From NCBI RefSeq assembly GCF_003932755.1, contig NZ_CP024202.1:1984001-2048000 (forward strand): a stretch of 64,000 nt of DNA, in the 5' to 3' direction. Shown here piece by piece: positions 51,785 through 60,889 of this stretch. How positions within the stretch are numbered: position 1 is the stretch's first letter; each line of letters starts with the position of its first letter. Both the position numbers and the translations under genes were made by a program. Origin of the DNA: Methylomicrobium sp. wino1. Its GTDB lineage: Bacteria > Pseudomonadota > Gammaproteobacteria > Methylococcales > Methylomonadaceae. The notes beneath the pieces were generated by a model. It ran no database searches. It had not been told where the DNA came from and was given only the letters and a program-made list of their open reading frames with translations.

Positions 51785-54700
51785 ATGAAAATACTCAAAA
51801 TAAAATTTAGAAATATCAATTCGTTGGAAGGCGATAATCAGGTCGATTTCAGGAGGGCTCCGTTCAGCGATTCCGGCTTATTTGCGATCACAGGGCCGAA
51901 CGGGTCGGGTAAGACCAGTATTCTCGATGCGATTACCTTGGGCCTCTATGGAGAGACTTTTCGTTTCGATCGGCCGGCTGTGCACGTCATGACCAAACGC
52001 ACGGCGGAAAGCTTTTCCGAAGTCGATTTTTCGGTCGGCGAAAACTTGTACCGTTCGACTTGGAAATTGATGCGCGAACGGCAAGATCCGAATGGCCGTT
52101 TGCAATCGCCGCAAATGCTGTTGATTAAAATCGAAGACGACCGCGAACAATTGCTGGCCGAAATGCCCAATGCGGTTTGTCAAAAAATCGCCGAAATCAC
52201 CGGCATGAATTTCCGCAATTTCACCCGTTCGATCATGCTCCCGCAAGGCGATTTTTCGGCGTTTTTGAATGCGTTGGACAACGAGCGCCTCGATATCCTC
52301 GAAAAAATCATCAGCAGCGATATCTACGCCGATTACAAAAATGCCGTGATCGCCAAAGCGGATGAAGAACAGACATTGCTGGCCTCGCTGAAACAAGACA
52401 TCGACGCGCTGGATATGCTCGACCCCGCCAAACAAGAAGCCTCCGAGCATGACTTGGACGATTTTAAAGACCAAATAAGCGAATTTCGCGGTCAACGCGA
52501 CGAACTCAAGCAAAAGCAAGTTTGGTTGCAAAATATCGATACGCTGAAAAAACGGATTGCCGCGTTAACCCAGCAACAACAAAAAGCGCAGACCCAAGTT
52601 GATCAAGCCCAGCAACAATTAACGCAAATTGCCGAAAATCAAGAGGCCCTAGCTTTTAAAGAAGCCGCGGACGAACTCGAGACGCTTGAAAAAGAAATCG
52701 AGCAAGGCAAGCAAACGTTAAATGCTTATCGGAATGAACTCAAGCGACTGCAGGACAAACTGGCGATATCGGGCGTGGCATCCGAATCGCTTGGCGCGGC
52801 GCCGACTAAGTCGATTGAAGACCAGCAGCGCGCCATAGAAACGCAAAAAGCCAGAATTTCGCAACACACGCAAGAAAAGCATCTGGAAACCGAAGCGTCG
52901 CGCGCACTGGAAATCCAACGCGAACAAAAACAGGGTGTTCTGACGACGGTCGATGAATGGCTGGAACTTAACGCGCGCGATGAAAATTTGCTCGAAAATT
53001 TTCCCGAAACGGCAAAATTAAAAAAATTACGCGCCGAACTGGCTTCTTTGACCGAACAGCATAAGCGTTCCGCCAAATCGGTACAGGCGGCCGGAGCCTC
53101 GATTAGCGGGCATCAAGCCAGAATCCGGAAATCCCAAAAAACCATCGGTCGTCTGAAGCTTAAGCTGCAGATCAATGAGCAAAAACTCGAAGGCGTGGCG
53201 ATGGGACGAGATGCGGCCGAAATCGACGAGCTTTTAAAAGATCAAAAAGAGCGTGTGGCCGACTTTCAGTCCCTCTACAACCTAAGCCGCGAACATGCGC
53301 GCCTAACCGGCGGACGCTTTAGTTTTTTCGGCTTCGGCAAAGCGAAAGAAGAAAAAACGCTGGACGACTTACAAGCTGAATTGGTGCAGTACAAAGATGA
53401 TATCATGCGCGAAGACAATATCAGACTGACGCTCGAAAAAGCGGTGGCGAACGAGACAATATTAGCCCGGCTGGCGGACGAGCGTGTCCATCTTGAAGAC
53501 GGCAAGCCTTGCCCGTTATGCGGCGCGCTGAATCACCCGTATGTCATTCGGCCGCCGAAAATCGGCGATTCCAAGCGCGCGCTGGCCGATCAGCGTGCAA
53601 AAATTCAATCCTTGGTCGCGGCATCCGAGCGTATCGAACAAGAAACCAAATTGACCGAAAAACGGCTTGAAGGCAGCAAGGCCAAACGTCAGCGCATCGA
53701 ATTATTACGCTCGCAATGGTTGACCTTGTGTAACCGGCTGAATGCGGTCAACGACGATATGGAAATCAACAATTCGCGGGCGATCAAGCGCTTTTTGAAA
53801 ACTGAAACGATCGAATTGAAAAATATCACCAAGCTGGCGCAACAATACCGCGTGCAAGCCAAGCGTATCGATAAAATCAAAGAATTGATGACCCGGCACG
53901 AAGCGATGATCGGCCGCTTGCAGGAAAATGCCAAGCAACTCGATCAAGAGTGGCAAAGTCGTCCTCAAGAACTGAAAGAGCTGGAACAAACCCTCGAAAA
54001 TTGCCAAAAGGATGAGCAGGAGTTAACCGCGAAGGTGTTGCATCAATTGGACTTGGTTGGCGAAAAAATGCCTAGTAAAGGAAAGGAGGATGCCTTTTAT
54101 GATCGCTTGAACCAACGCCGCCAGGAATATCAAACCTACCAATTACGACGCAAGGGCTTGAACGACGAAATCGCCGCGATTACCGAAAAGATCGACGCCA
54201 GCAATCGAAAAATTACGCAACTATCCGAAAAAATCGTTACCGCCGGCACACTATTGCAACAAGAAGAAACCGCCGGATTGCATCTGGCATTGATTGAAAA
54301 ACAAAAACTAATTGCCGACAAAGAAAACCTGATCGGCCAGCAGACCGCCGAAGCGGCGCGCATGCGCGAAGCCTTCCGGGCAAGACTCGTCAGCACTAAA
54401 TATGAGGCCATGCGAGTCGACGAAGTCATCGAATTGCTGCACTTGATTGCGCGAGGGCCGGAATTCGAGCAGCGCTTGTCGGTCCTGCAAAGCGAATTGG
54501 CTGATCTTGCAACCCGGTTGGAAAATACCCAGGCCGAATTAGCGGCCGAACAAGCATTGGCATTGACCACCCAGGCCGTCGAAGATATCGTCATTCGCAT
54601 ACGAGGTATCGACGAAAAAATCGACATTAGCCGACAAGAAGCCGCCCGCTTGGAAGCGATGCTCGGCAAAAACCTGGCGATGCGGCAACAATTCGACGTG

Positions 54701-55261
54701 TTGTCGACTAAACTGATTGCGCAGCAAGAAATCGTCGATGAATGTCTGCTAGAAGTTAAGCGCATCGATGAAGAAAACGGCGCCGTATTCCGTCGGCGCG
54801 TACAAATTAAAATGGCCGATAAATTATTGGCACAGGCCAATCAAGTGCTCGAAAGAATCAGCGGCCGCTATTATTTACGGCAGATGCCGAGCGAGCAAGG
54901 CTTGGCGCTCGAAATTGAAGATACCTATCAAAACAACAACCGTCGATTGCCGAAATCCTTGTCCGGCGGCGAAAGCTTTGTCGTGAGTTTGGCCTTGGCG
55001 CTGGGGCTTTCCGAACTGGCCGGCAACGGACGTTCGGTCGATTCGCTATTTCTCGACGAAGGCTTCGGTACCTTGGATGCCGAAACTCTGTATGTCGTCA
55101 TTTCGACCCTGGAAAGCTTGCAGAAGCACGGCAAAAAGGTCGGCGTCATATCGCATGTCGAAGGGGTGCAAAAGCGCATCAAAGCCCAATTGCAAATGGC
55201 CAAAAAGCCGAATGGCATGAGTATTCTGAAAAGCGTACCCGATCAAGAAGTCGCCTTTTAA
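51785..55261 (+). CDS. sbcC: SbcC-like nuclease-complex ATPase
   Basis: A 1158-residue SMC-like ATPase of the SbcC/Rad50 group. Walker A GPNGSGKT at residues 37-44, two long coiled-coil arms, and the zinc hook CPLCGALNHPY near residue 576. The C-terminal half has the signature LSGGESF (about 1058) and Walker B SLFLDEGFGTLDAE (about 1078-1092). With SbcD it forms an exo/endonuclease that cleaves hairpins and protein-blocked ends. sbcD normally lies immediately upstream, but here the neighbour is aas on the opposite strand, so SbcD must be encoded elsewhere or be lacking. Gene intact. Confidence 0.93.
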   Translation: MKILKIKFRNINSLEGDNQVDFRRAPFSDSGLFAITGPNGSGKTSILDAITLGLYGETFRFDRPAVHVMTKRTAESFSEVDFSVGENLYRSTWKLMRERQDPNGRLQSPQMLLIKIEDDREQLLAEMPNAVCQKIAEITGMNFRNFTRSIMLPQGDFSAFLNALDNERLDILEKIISSDIYADYKNAVIAKADEEQTLLASLKQDIDALDMLDPAKQEASEHDLDDFKDQISEFRGQRDELKQKQVWLQNIDTLKKRIAALTQQQQKAQTQVDQAQQQLTQIAENQEALAFKEAADELETLEKEIEQGKQTLNAYRNELKRLQDKLAISGVASESLGAAPTKSIEDQQRAIETQKARISQHTQEKHLETEASRALEIQREQKQGVLTTVDEWLELNARDENLLENFPETAKLKKLRAELASLTEQHKRSAKSVQAAGASISGHQARIRKSQKTIGRLKLKLQINEQKLEGVAMGRDAAEIDELLKDQKERVADFQSLYNLSREHARLTGGRFSFFGFGKAKEEKTLDDLQAELVQYKDDIMREDNIRLTLEKAVANETILARLADERVHLEDGKPCPLCGALNHPYVIRPPKIGDSKRALADQRAKIQSLVAASERIEQETKLTEKRLEGSKAKRQRIELLRSQWLTLCNRLNAVNDDMEINNSRAIKRFLKTETIELKNITKLAQQYRVQAKRIDKIKELMTRHEAMIGRLQENAKQLDQEWQSRPQELKELEQTLENCQKDEQELTAKVLHQLDLVGEKMPSKGKEDAFYDRLNQRRQEYQTYQLRRKGLNDEIAAITEKIDASNRKITQLSEKIVTAGTLLQQEETAGLHLALIEKQKLIADKENLIGQQTAEAARMREAFRARLVSTKYEAMRVDEVIELLHLIARGPEFEQRLSVLQSELADLATRLENTQAELAAEQALALTTQAVEDIVIRIRGIDEKIDISRQEAARLEAMLGKNLAMRQQFDVLSTKLIAQQEIVDECLLEVKRIDEENGAVFRRRVQIKMADKLLAQANQVLERISGRYYLRQMPSEQGLALEIEDTYQNNNRRLPKSLSGGESFVVSLALALGLSELAGNGRSVDSLFLDEGFGTLDAETLYVVISTLESLQKHGKKVGVISHVEGVQKRIKAQLQMAKKPNGMSILKSVPDQEVAF

Positions 55262-55302
55262 AACGGGTGCTGATGCCGCACCATGTTTATAGTTTGTTTT
55301 TA

Positions 55303-55570
55303 TTACCATGAAGGGCATGAAGATAATGAAGGAAAGAGTATTGAGCGCTTTATGAACCGTTCAGACATCACGGATGAACTCAATAGATAAATTCAATGTA
55401 GTCACACAGCGTTTTTAAAACCAGTTAATGACTAAAAAATATCAAAACGATGGCGGGACTGGAGTGCAGGCTTCGCCTGCACTCCAGTGGTAATATTGAT
55501 GACACAGGCTGTCACTCAATTAAATTAAAAACATTGTATCTTCAAGTCCTTCATGCTCTTCATGGTAAAA
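55303..55570 (-). repeat. CCATGAAG-ended dispersed element, long form (copy 2)
   Basis: TTACCATGAAGGGCATGAAG at the left and CTTCATGCTCTTCATGGTAA at the right. The reverse complement follows 8447-8727 along its whole length. A GC-rich palindrome ACTGGAGTGCAGGC-TTC-GCCTGCACTCCAGT (about 55460-55490) lies inside; the corresponding part of the other copy is degenerate. Confidence 0.75.
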
Positions 55571-55659
55571 AAATAAGTGACATTTTTTGGAATTAGCACC
55601 CTTTAAAATGAAAAGCAAGTTCTCAATCAATCACAGCAAACCCATCACATAAATATTTT

Positions 55660-56799
55660 ATGACCAAAAAGATCCTGACCGTTTTCGGCACCCGGCCGGA
55701 AGCGATTAAAATGGCGCCTGTCGTATTGGCTTTGCAACAAACCGAAGGTTTGGAATCTCTCGTATGCGTGACCGCCCAGCATCGGCAGATGCTCGATCAA
55801 GTACTCAACTTGTTCGACATTAAACCCGATTTCGATTTGAACCTGATGGCGCCGAATCAAGACTTATTCGATATCACCTCGAAAGTGCTGTTAGGTCTAC
55901 GCGATGTATTACGTGAAGCGCAGCCGGACATCGTATTGGTACACGGCGACACCACCACCTGTTTTGCTGCGGGACTTGCCGCGTTCTACCAAAACATCAA
56001 ACTGGGCCACGTCGAAGCGGGGCTAAGAACCGGCAACCTTAAAGCACCGTTTCCCGAAGAAGCGAATCGGACCTTGGTCGGACGCTTAACCGATTATCAC
56101 TTCGCGCCGACGCAATCCTCGAAAAACAACCTACTCGCCGAAGGCGTTCCGGAGCAAAATATCGTCGTAACCGGCAATACCGTGATCGACGCATTATTGA
56201 TCGTCCGGGACAAAGTCATCGGCGAACCGGATAGCGTATGGCAGGAAAAATTCGGCGAAAAAGTGTTTAAGACCATTTGCGACTCAAGCCGAAAACTTAT
56301 ACTGATTACCGGGCACCGCCGCGAAAATTTCGGTCAAGGGTTCATCGACCTTTGCAATGCGATCAAAGAATTGGCTCAAAAACATCCGGATTGGGATTTG
56401 ATCTATCCCGTTCATCTCAACCCGAATGTGCAAAAACCGGTCTACGAAATCCTCGACAAACTCGATAACGTCTACCTGATCGCTCCGCTCGATTACGAAC
56501 CGTTCGTCTGGATCATGAACCGAAGCGACTTGATTCTGACCGATTCCGGCGGCATTCAAGAAGAAGGCCCCTCCCTAGGGAAACCGGTATTGGTGATGCG
56601 CGAAGTGACCGAAAGACCCGAAGCGGTCGATGCCGGCACCGTTTTGTTGGTCGGAACCGATAAAGAAAAAATCGTCAGCGGCGTCGAAAAGGTACTACTG
56701 GACGGCAATATTTACGCACGCATGTCCAAGGCGCACAATCCTTACGGCGACGGCCATGCCTGTGAAAAAATCGTTCAAACATTGCTCGATGCGTCTTGA
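55660..56799 (+). CDS. wecB: UDP-N-acetylglucosamine 2-epimerase (non-hydrolysing)
   Basis: A 379-residue enzyme that converts UDP-GlcNAc to UDP-ManNAc for surface polysaccharide. Visible: [109 protein letters not shown] and [19 protein letters not shown]. All conserved active-site blocks are present. It is solitary, flanked by repeats, which is unusual for a polysaccharide gene; wecC is not adjacent. No ribosome site is obvious (TAAATATTTT before ATG). Confidence 0.95.
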   Translation: MTKKILTVFGTRPEAIKMAPVVLALQQTEGLESLVCVTAQHRQMLDQVLNLFDIKPDFDLNLMAPNQDLFDITSKVLLGLRDVLREAQPDIVLVHGDTTTCFAAGLAAFYQNIKLGHVEAGLRTGNLKAPFPEEANRTLVGRLTDYHFAPTQSSKNNLLAEGVPEQNIVVTGNTVIDALLIVRDKVIGEPDSVWQEKFGEKVFKTICDSSRKLILITGHRRENFGQGFIDLCNAIKELAQKHPDWDLIYPVHLNPNVQKPVYEILDKLDNVYLIAPLDYEPFVWIMNRSDLILTDSGGIQEEGPSLGKPVLVMREVTERPEAVDAGTVLLVGTDKEKIVSGVEKVLLDGNIYARMSKAHNPYGDGHACEKIVQTLLDAS

Positions 56800-57023
56800 A
56801 ATTACTCCCTTTTGACCGAAAAAGCGTTTAAGAACGAGAAGGTGTGGGGCATGCCCCCATACCCAAACAAAGTTGACCGATTCTTCAGTAAGACGGGAGT
56901 AGAAGATGCAAGGTTCTATTTTAAACGAATAGAAACCAAGTAGTAGGGTGCTCATCGCACACTTTTAAAAGGCCCCCTGTGTCAGACTAGTTGTCGCCTC
57001 TAAAATTTTATAGAGGTAAAAAA
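56800..57023. other. Spacer with a CCCCCTGTGTCAG motif
   Basis: No gene. CCCCCTGTGTCAGACTAGTT at 56975 matches the string upstream of fliJ (376-395) and is 40 bases before an IS-type HTH fragment, suggesting an insertion-sequence end. Confidence 0.5.
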
Positions 57024-57173
57024 ATGCAAACCCGTTATAGTGAAGAATTTAAAGAGCAAGCCCTGAGTAAAGTATTGCAACGCGGTGATAAAAGCATTCA
57101 ATCGATTGCCGATAAATTGAATATCGGCGTTTTTACACTGAAAGGCTGGCTGAGACGAATACCAAATAAGTGA
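57024..57173 (+). CDS. Short IS-type helix-turn-helix protein (transposase OrfA fragment)
   Basis: A 49-residue protein, MQTRYSEEFKEQALSKVLQR and a C-terminal GVFTLKGWLRRIPNK. The pattern RYSxEFKxxALxxV...SIxxIADxLNIxxxTLxxW is the N-terminal helix-turn-helix of IS3/IS66-type transposase OrfA. The rest of OrfA and all of OrfB are missing. The frame stops cleanly after the HTH, so this is either a relic or a retained small DNA-binding protein. The ATG has AGAGGT upstream. An in-frame upstream start at 56991 extends into the IS-end-like sequence. Confidence 0.7.
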   Translation: MQTRYSEEFKEQALSKVLQRGDKSIQSIADKLNIGVFTLKGWLRRIPNK

Positions 57174-57180
57174 TCGAATC

Positions 57181-57564
57181 ATGTTAGCTGCAGAAGATAT
57201 TAAATACATCAAAACACATTTAGCCGTTTGGCTTGCCGAACAATCGCTCGGCAAACCGCCGGTAGTTTATGAAATCGAATTGCGCGAACGCATGGTGCGG
57301 GTTGAAGAAGCGCTGAAAAACCAGGGCGAAGAGCTCAAAGCGCTGCGCGAAACCATGCACATGATCATGCAGCAGATGGATAAACGCTTCGAACAGGTCG
57401 ACAAGCGCTCCGAACAAATGCAGCAAGACACCAACAAGCGTTTTAAGCAAGTTCATCAGGAAATAGTACAACTCCACCGCGGCATGCGGCAGCTAACCAT
57501 GTGGGCGATGGGTATATTTCTATCAGTCGCCGGCCCGGCTGTCGCCGTGTTCCGGTTGTTATAG
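57181..57564 (+). CDS. Coiled-coil protein with C-terminal membrane segment
   Basis: A 127-residue protein. Residues 1-35 are mixed, 38-100 a strongly charged coiled coil (KRFEQVDKRSEQMQQDTNKR), and 107-127 a hydrophobic tail (WAMGIFLSVAGPAVAVFRLL) likely to anchor it. It starts seven bases after the HTH fragment stop, so the two are co-transcribed. The family is not recognised; similar small coiled-coil/TM proteins are seen next to mobile debris. Function unknown. Confidence 0.65.
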   Translation: MLAAEDIKYIKTHLAVWLAEQSLGKPPVVYEIELRERMVRVEEALKNQGEELKALRETMHMIMQQMDKRFEQVDKRSEQMQQDTNKRFKQVHQEIVQLHRGMRQLTMWAMGIFLSVAGPAVAVFRLL

Positions 57565-57750
57565 CGGTTATCTCCAAGCAGAACGGGGATTTACTAGGAC
57601 GAGTCTACAAAAACGGCCGCGATGGCTATGCGCAGCAAGCTACGTACCTATTTATGGTCGGGCAATGTTAGCATACAAGAAATGTAACCTGACCCCTTTT
57701 ATCGACCCCCTTTTTAATTGGTAGTTATTTTAATGCGTTTGACCACGACT

Positions 57751-58683
57751 TTATAAGGGTTCATCTGAAATGAAATGCGCAGGGATCGCACGTATTTCGG
57801 CAATGGCATCGATGCTGAGCCCAGTCAATTCTGCTATGTCTTCATCGTTCATTTCCCGGCGGATCATTCTGATCGCTAAGTTGCGTTTTTCATCAAGCCG
57901 ACCTTCTTCTTTTCCTTCTTTTTTACCCTCTGTCCTTCCTTCTTCTCTACCTTCTTCCCTACCTTCATCCCTCGCTGTGTCGATCACGTTTTTTAGATCG
58001 CGGTAGTATTTCAGACTGGATTCATAGGCGTCGCGTTCTTCCGGCTGAAAGCGGGCGATCCGGGCTTTTTCGAATAAGCTTAAAAAGACCTTTTCGCGAA
58101 GCCTTGGCGGAATTTCGTCCAGTTCATGCAGGTGGCGGAACACGTAAAACCATTTATCTTGCAGCGTGTCCAGTTCATCCTCGGTTTTGGTGAAATTGGG
58201 GAGGGTCAAATAAATAAAGGTCAATTTATCGTAAAAAACCTGATGATGCTGATTTTTCAATTGGACCCGATGCACGACTTCGTGACGGCCTTGGTTTTCG
58301 TCTTCGTCAAAAACAAAATCCAGGATGCCAATCGTATAAACCGCAGCCAGCTTAAAATTCCAGTCACCTCGCTCGGCTTGCTGTTGAATCGGAAAAGTGG
58401 AATAAAATACACTACGATCTTTAAAGAAGTTCTGCTTAGCTTTTTGCAATTCTACAATGAAGTATTCGCCGGTCGAACTGACACAGCTGAGGTCGAAAAT
58501 CGCTTTGCGGTCTAAAGCCGTCGCACCCTGTCGCTCATTTTGATTAAATTGCAACTCTTGAATTTGGTGTTTTTCCGGCAGCAGGGTATTTAAAAAGCTG
58601 ATCAAGTGTACTTTACTGGCTTCTTCGCCAAACGCTTTTTTGAAACCGAAGTCGGTAAACAGGTTGATATATTTTTCTTTCAC
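57751..58683 (-). CDS. Rpn-family recombination-promoting nuclease (PD-(D/E)xK)
   Basis: A 310-residue Rpn/RpnA-type protein (PDDEXK_2 family). The N-terminus INLFTDFGFKKAFGEEASK is diagnostic. The nuclease core has FDLSCVSSTGEYFIVELQKA, giving the Asp and Glu-x-Gln of the PD-(D/E)xK site. A C-terminal Glu/Gly/Arg repeat (EGREEGREEGRTEGKKEG) is typical. These proteins cut DNA and promote RecA-independent recombination of neighbouring DNA in E. coli, and are often horizontally acquired. It starts with GTG at 58683. It lies between mobile debris and an IS4-type element. Confidence 0.88.
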   Translation of the reverse strand: MKEKYINLFTDFGFKKAFGEEASKVHLISFLNTLLPEKHQIQELQFNQNERQGATALDRKAIFDLSCVSSTGEYFIVELQKAKQNFFKDRSVFYSTFPIQQQAERGDWNFKLAAVYTIGILDFVFDEDENQGRHEVVHRVQLKNQHHQVFYDKLTFIYLTLPNFTKTEDELDTLQDKWFYVFRHLHELDEIPPRLREKVFLSLFEKARIARFQPEERDAYESSLKYYRDLKNVIDTARDEGREEGREEGRTEGKKEGKEEGRLDEKRNLAIRMIRREMNDEDIAELTGLSIDAIAEIRAIPAHFISDEPL

Positions 58684-58886
58684 GGCACGGTTTGAACTTC
58701 ATACGGGATGTCATGGTGGAGTTTAGCATATCTATTGCTCGGTTTTTTCATGCTTTAGATTAACCCGACATCGTCCTCTGATTTTCGCTGAGCGTATCTT
58801 CCCGGTTCTATGAGAAAGGCGCTTAAAACCAGGACAAACGCATTAAAAATACGTTGAAAACATTCCTCGCTCCCACGGTCCTCCGT

Positions 58887-60281
58887 CACTGCCATTAAGT
58901 TAAGCTTATTTTCAATAACAACGTTTTTCCCTGCGTTTATGAAAATCCAATGAAGCCCTATCCGATATCTTAGTCCGGGGCGGATTTCGCTTTCGTTCAC
59001 TGCAGGGATTGGTTAAAAACAACGCCGTCAAGCGCTGCGTTAAAGTCTCTTCACTCAGATCGCTCAATAACAACAAGTACAAAGCTTGATCCTTAATTGC
59101 ATTAAACGAGACAGCTCGGTTGACTTTTAAAGGGTGATTTGTCTGCTTTTGATCGAGTTGATGTTGCGCATCTGCGGTTAACAACGATTCCAACCCGCAC
59201 AAATAAACGGTGGCGAAAAAATCTTGCCGTCCCGCTTCAGCGCCAATACCGGTAAAATTCTCCAGCTCTAAGCGCGTTTTTAATAACCCGTAAAACGTTC
59301 CGATTCCCCAGCGAAAATAATACAGCTCACGAAAGCCTTCCGTGGGGTATGCGACCTCGTTTAAAAGCGAAGTGACTAAGACTTCCCATTCGCCGGTACT
59401 GAGCCGAACACGCACAAACCGGACGGTCAGTGTCATCGGCAAGTCCAAACGTTGCATCACAGGCTTTTGTTTGGTGCAGGGTGTCAAGGTGATGATTTGA
59501 CTAGCTTCGTCTTCCCCTTTCAGCATTTGCCGAGCGATGCTAAACGAGGCGGCTGAACAGCGAATCACATAAGCGCGTTCCGCTTGATGCAGCGCCGCCA
59601 ACAAACGATAGGACGGGTAATTCCGGTCCAGGGTCAGTAAATCCAAAGGCTTGGTATGCGCCAAATGAGCTAGGGCTAAATCCACTTCGTAAGCATCCTC
59701 TCGACCCAATTCTGCGGTCAAGGCCACCCGGTTGAGCACGTCATATAACACCTATGCGACGGCATACGGATGCTCGCCCTGAAGTTCGCTCTCTTTGCCG
59801 TTGGAATAGGCAATCGTGCCGAAAGTATCGCGCGCCGCTTCGTTATCCGGCAGGCGGATTTTCGAACCGTCCACGGCTAATATTCGATAGCCCCAAAAAC
59901 GCTGATATTCCGTATCGGCATAGAGCGTTTCAACGACTGCCTTTTGGTTTAATTCGATAAAAGCCGTGTGCTTTAATTTATACCTTGCTTGCGAGTAAGC
60001 ACTCCCAGTCACCGGGTCTTGATTGAGTTGATTCATGACTTCATTGACGACCAGTTGGAGTGATTTAACGCTGTTCCGTAAGACTAAGACTAAAACTAAG
60101 CCAAACGATAAGACACGCTGACGGGTAAAGTCTTTTGACCCTCGGCGATGACGTTCCTTGAATGTCTCATCATCAATTAAATTGCGACTGACGGTTACCG
60201 CTCGTTTTCTTTTAAAAAATCATTGATAAATTATGTGATTATCGCTTATTTTAAATTTTCCGTCTTAACTTAATGGCAGTG
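58887..60281 (-). mobile_element. IS4-family insertion sequence, inactive
   Basis: About 1395 bp. The terminal inverted repeats are exact: CACTGCCATTAAGTTAAG at 58887-58904 and its complement at 60264-60281. Flanking bases are CTCCGT on the left and AACGCTAG on the right; no target duplication is clear. Similar strings to the terminal repeat occur alone at about 32943 and 36961. The single gene (58912-60219, minus strand) is broken. Confidence 0.85.
58912..60219 (-). pseudogene. IS4-family transposase, disabled by a stop and a catalytic substitution
   Basis: The frame reads through about 435 codons from 60219 to 58912 with one in-frame TAG at 59754-59752 (YAVA-stop-VLYDVLN). The upstream part has ETFKERHRRGSKDFTRQR and ILAVDGSKIRLPD (first Asp); the downstream part has LLTLDRNYPSYRLLAALHQA (second Asp). 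The final acidic motif should be Y(2)R(3)E(6)K; here it is YYFRWGIGTFYGLLK with Gly in place of Glu (GGA instead of GAA). No standard start codon fits the upstream part. Two independent lesions show the copy is dead. Confidence 0.9.
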
Positions 60282-60391
60282 AACGCTAGGTGAGGGGGAG
60301 CCGCTGCCGCTCAAAAACCACTAGTTACAGGACGACGCGACAATTCGATACAAGGGCGCTTCTTTGCCGGCTCTCAGGGCCGCACTTAGGT

Positions 60392-60889
60392 TTATTTCAT
60401 CTGCAATTTCAACCCGGCGCTGCAAAAAAAGACTCGCTCACAGTGCTGGCCCATCAATTGCGCGGCCTTGCCTGATAAATCGATGAATTGTCGGGCCAAG
60501 CGATTGTCGGGAATGACGCCGAGGCCCACCTCGTTATGAATCAAGACCAGTTCCACGGGAAGCTGTAACACGGCGTCCAATTCCCGCAGGATGTCGGATT
60601 CGGGAATTTGGTGGTACAAGGCATTGTTCAGCCACATCGACACACACTCGACCAGCACCGGGCGGTCGGAACCTTGCAGTGCGGTGAGCAGCTTAATCGG
60701 TTCCTCGACTGTGATGAACGAATCCTGGCGGCGCTGTTTATGAGCGGCCACCCGGGCCTTCATTTCGTCATCGAAAAACTCGGTCGTCGCCAGGTAATAG
60801 GGTTTTTCACCCCCGTTTCGCTGCAAAATATAGTCTTCCGCCAAGCGCGATTTACCGCTTTTGACGCCGCCGATGAATAGGGTCTTCAT
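60392..60889 (-). CDS. cobU: CobU, adenosylcobinamide kinase/guanylyltransferase
   Basis: A 165-residue bifunctional enzyme that phosphorylates adenosylcobinamide and adds GMP. P-loop GGVKSGKS near the start (residues 7-14), ATTEFFDDEMKARVAAHKQR with the conserved His that carries GMP, and LVLIHNEVGLGVIPDNRLAR. The ATG at 60889 overlaps the cobQ stop (ATGA), so it is translationally coupled. A longer frame extends upstream into cobQ and is not real. Last gene of the cobS-cobC-cobQ-cobU run. Confidence 0.95.
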   Translation of the reverse strand: MKTLFIGGVKSGKSRLAEDYILQRNGGEKPYYLATTEFFDDEMKARVAAHKQRRQDSFITVEEPIKLLTALQGSDRPVLVECVSMWLNNALYHQIPESDILRELDAVLQLPVELVLIHNEVGLGVIPDNRLARQFIDLSGKAAQLMGQHCERVFFCSAGLKLQMK

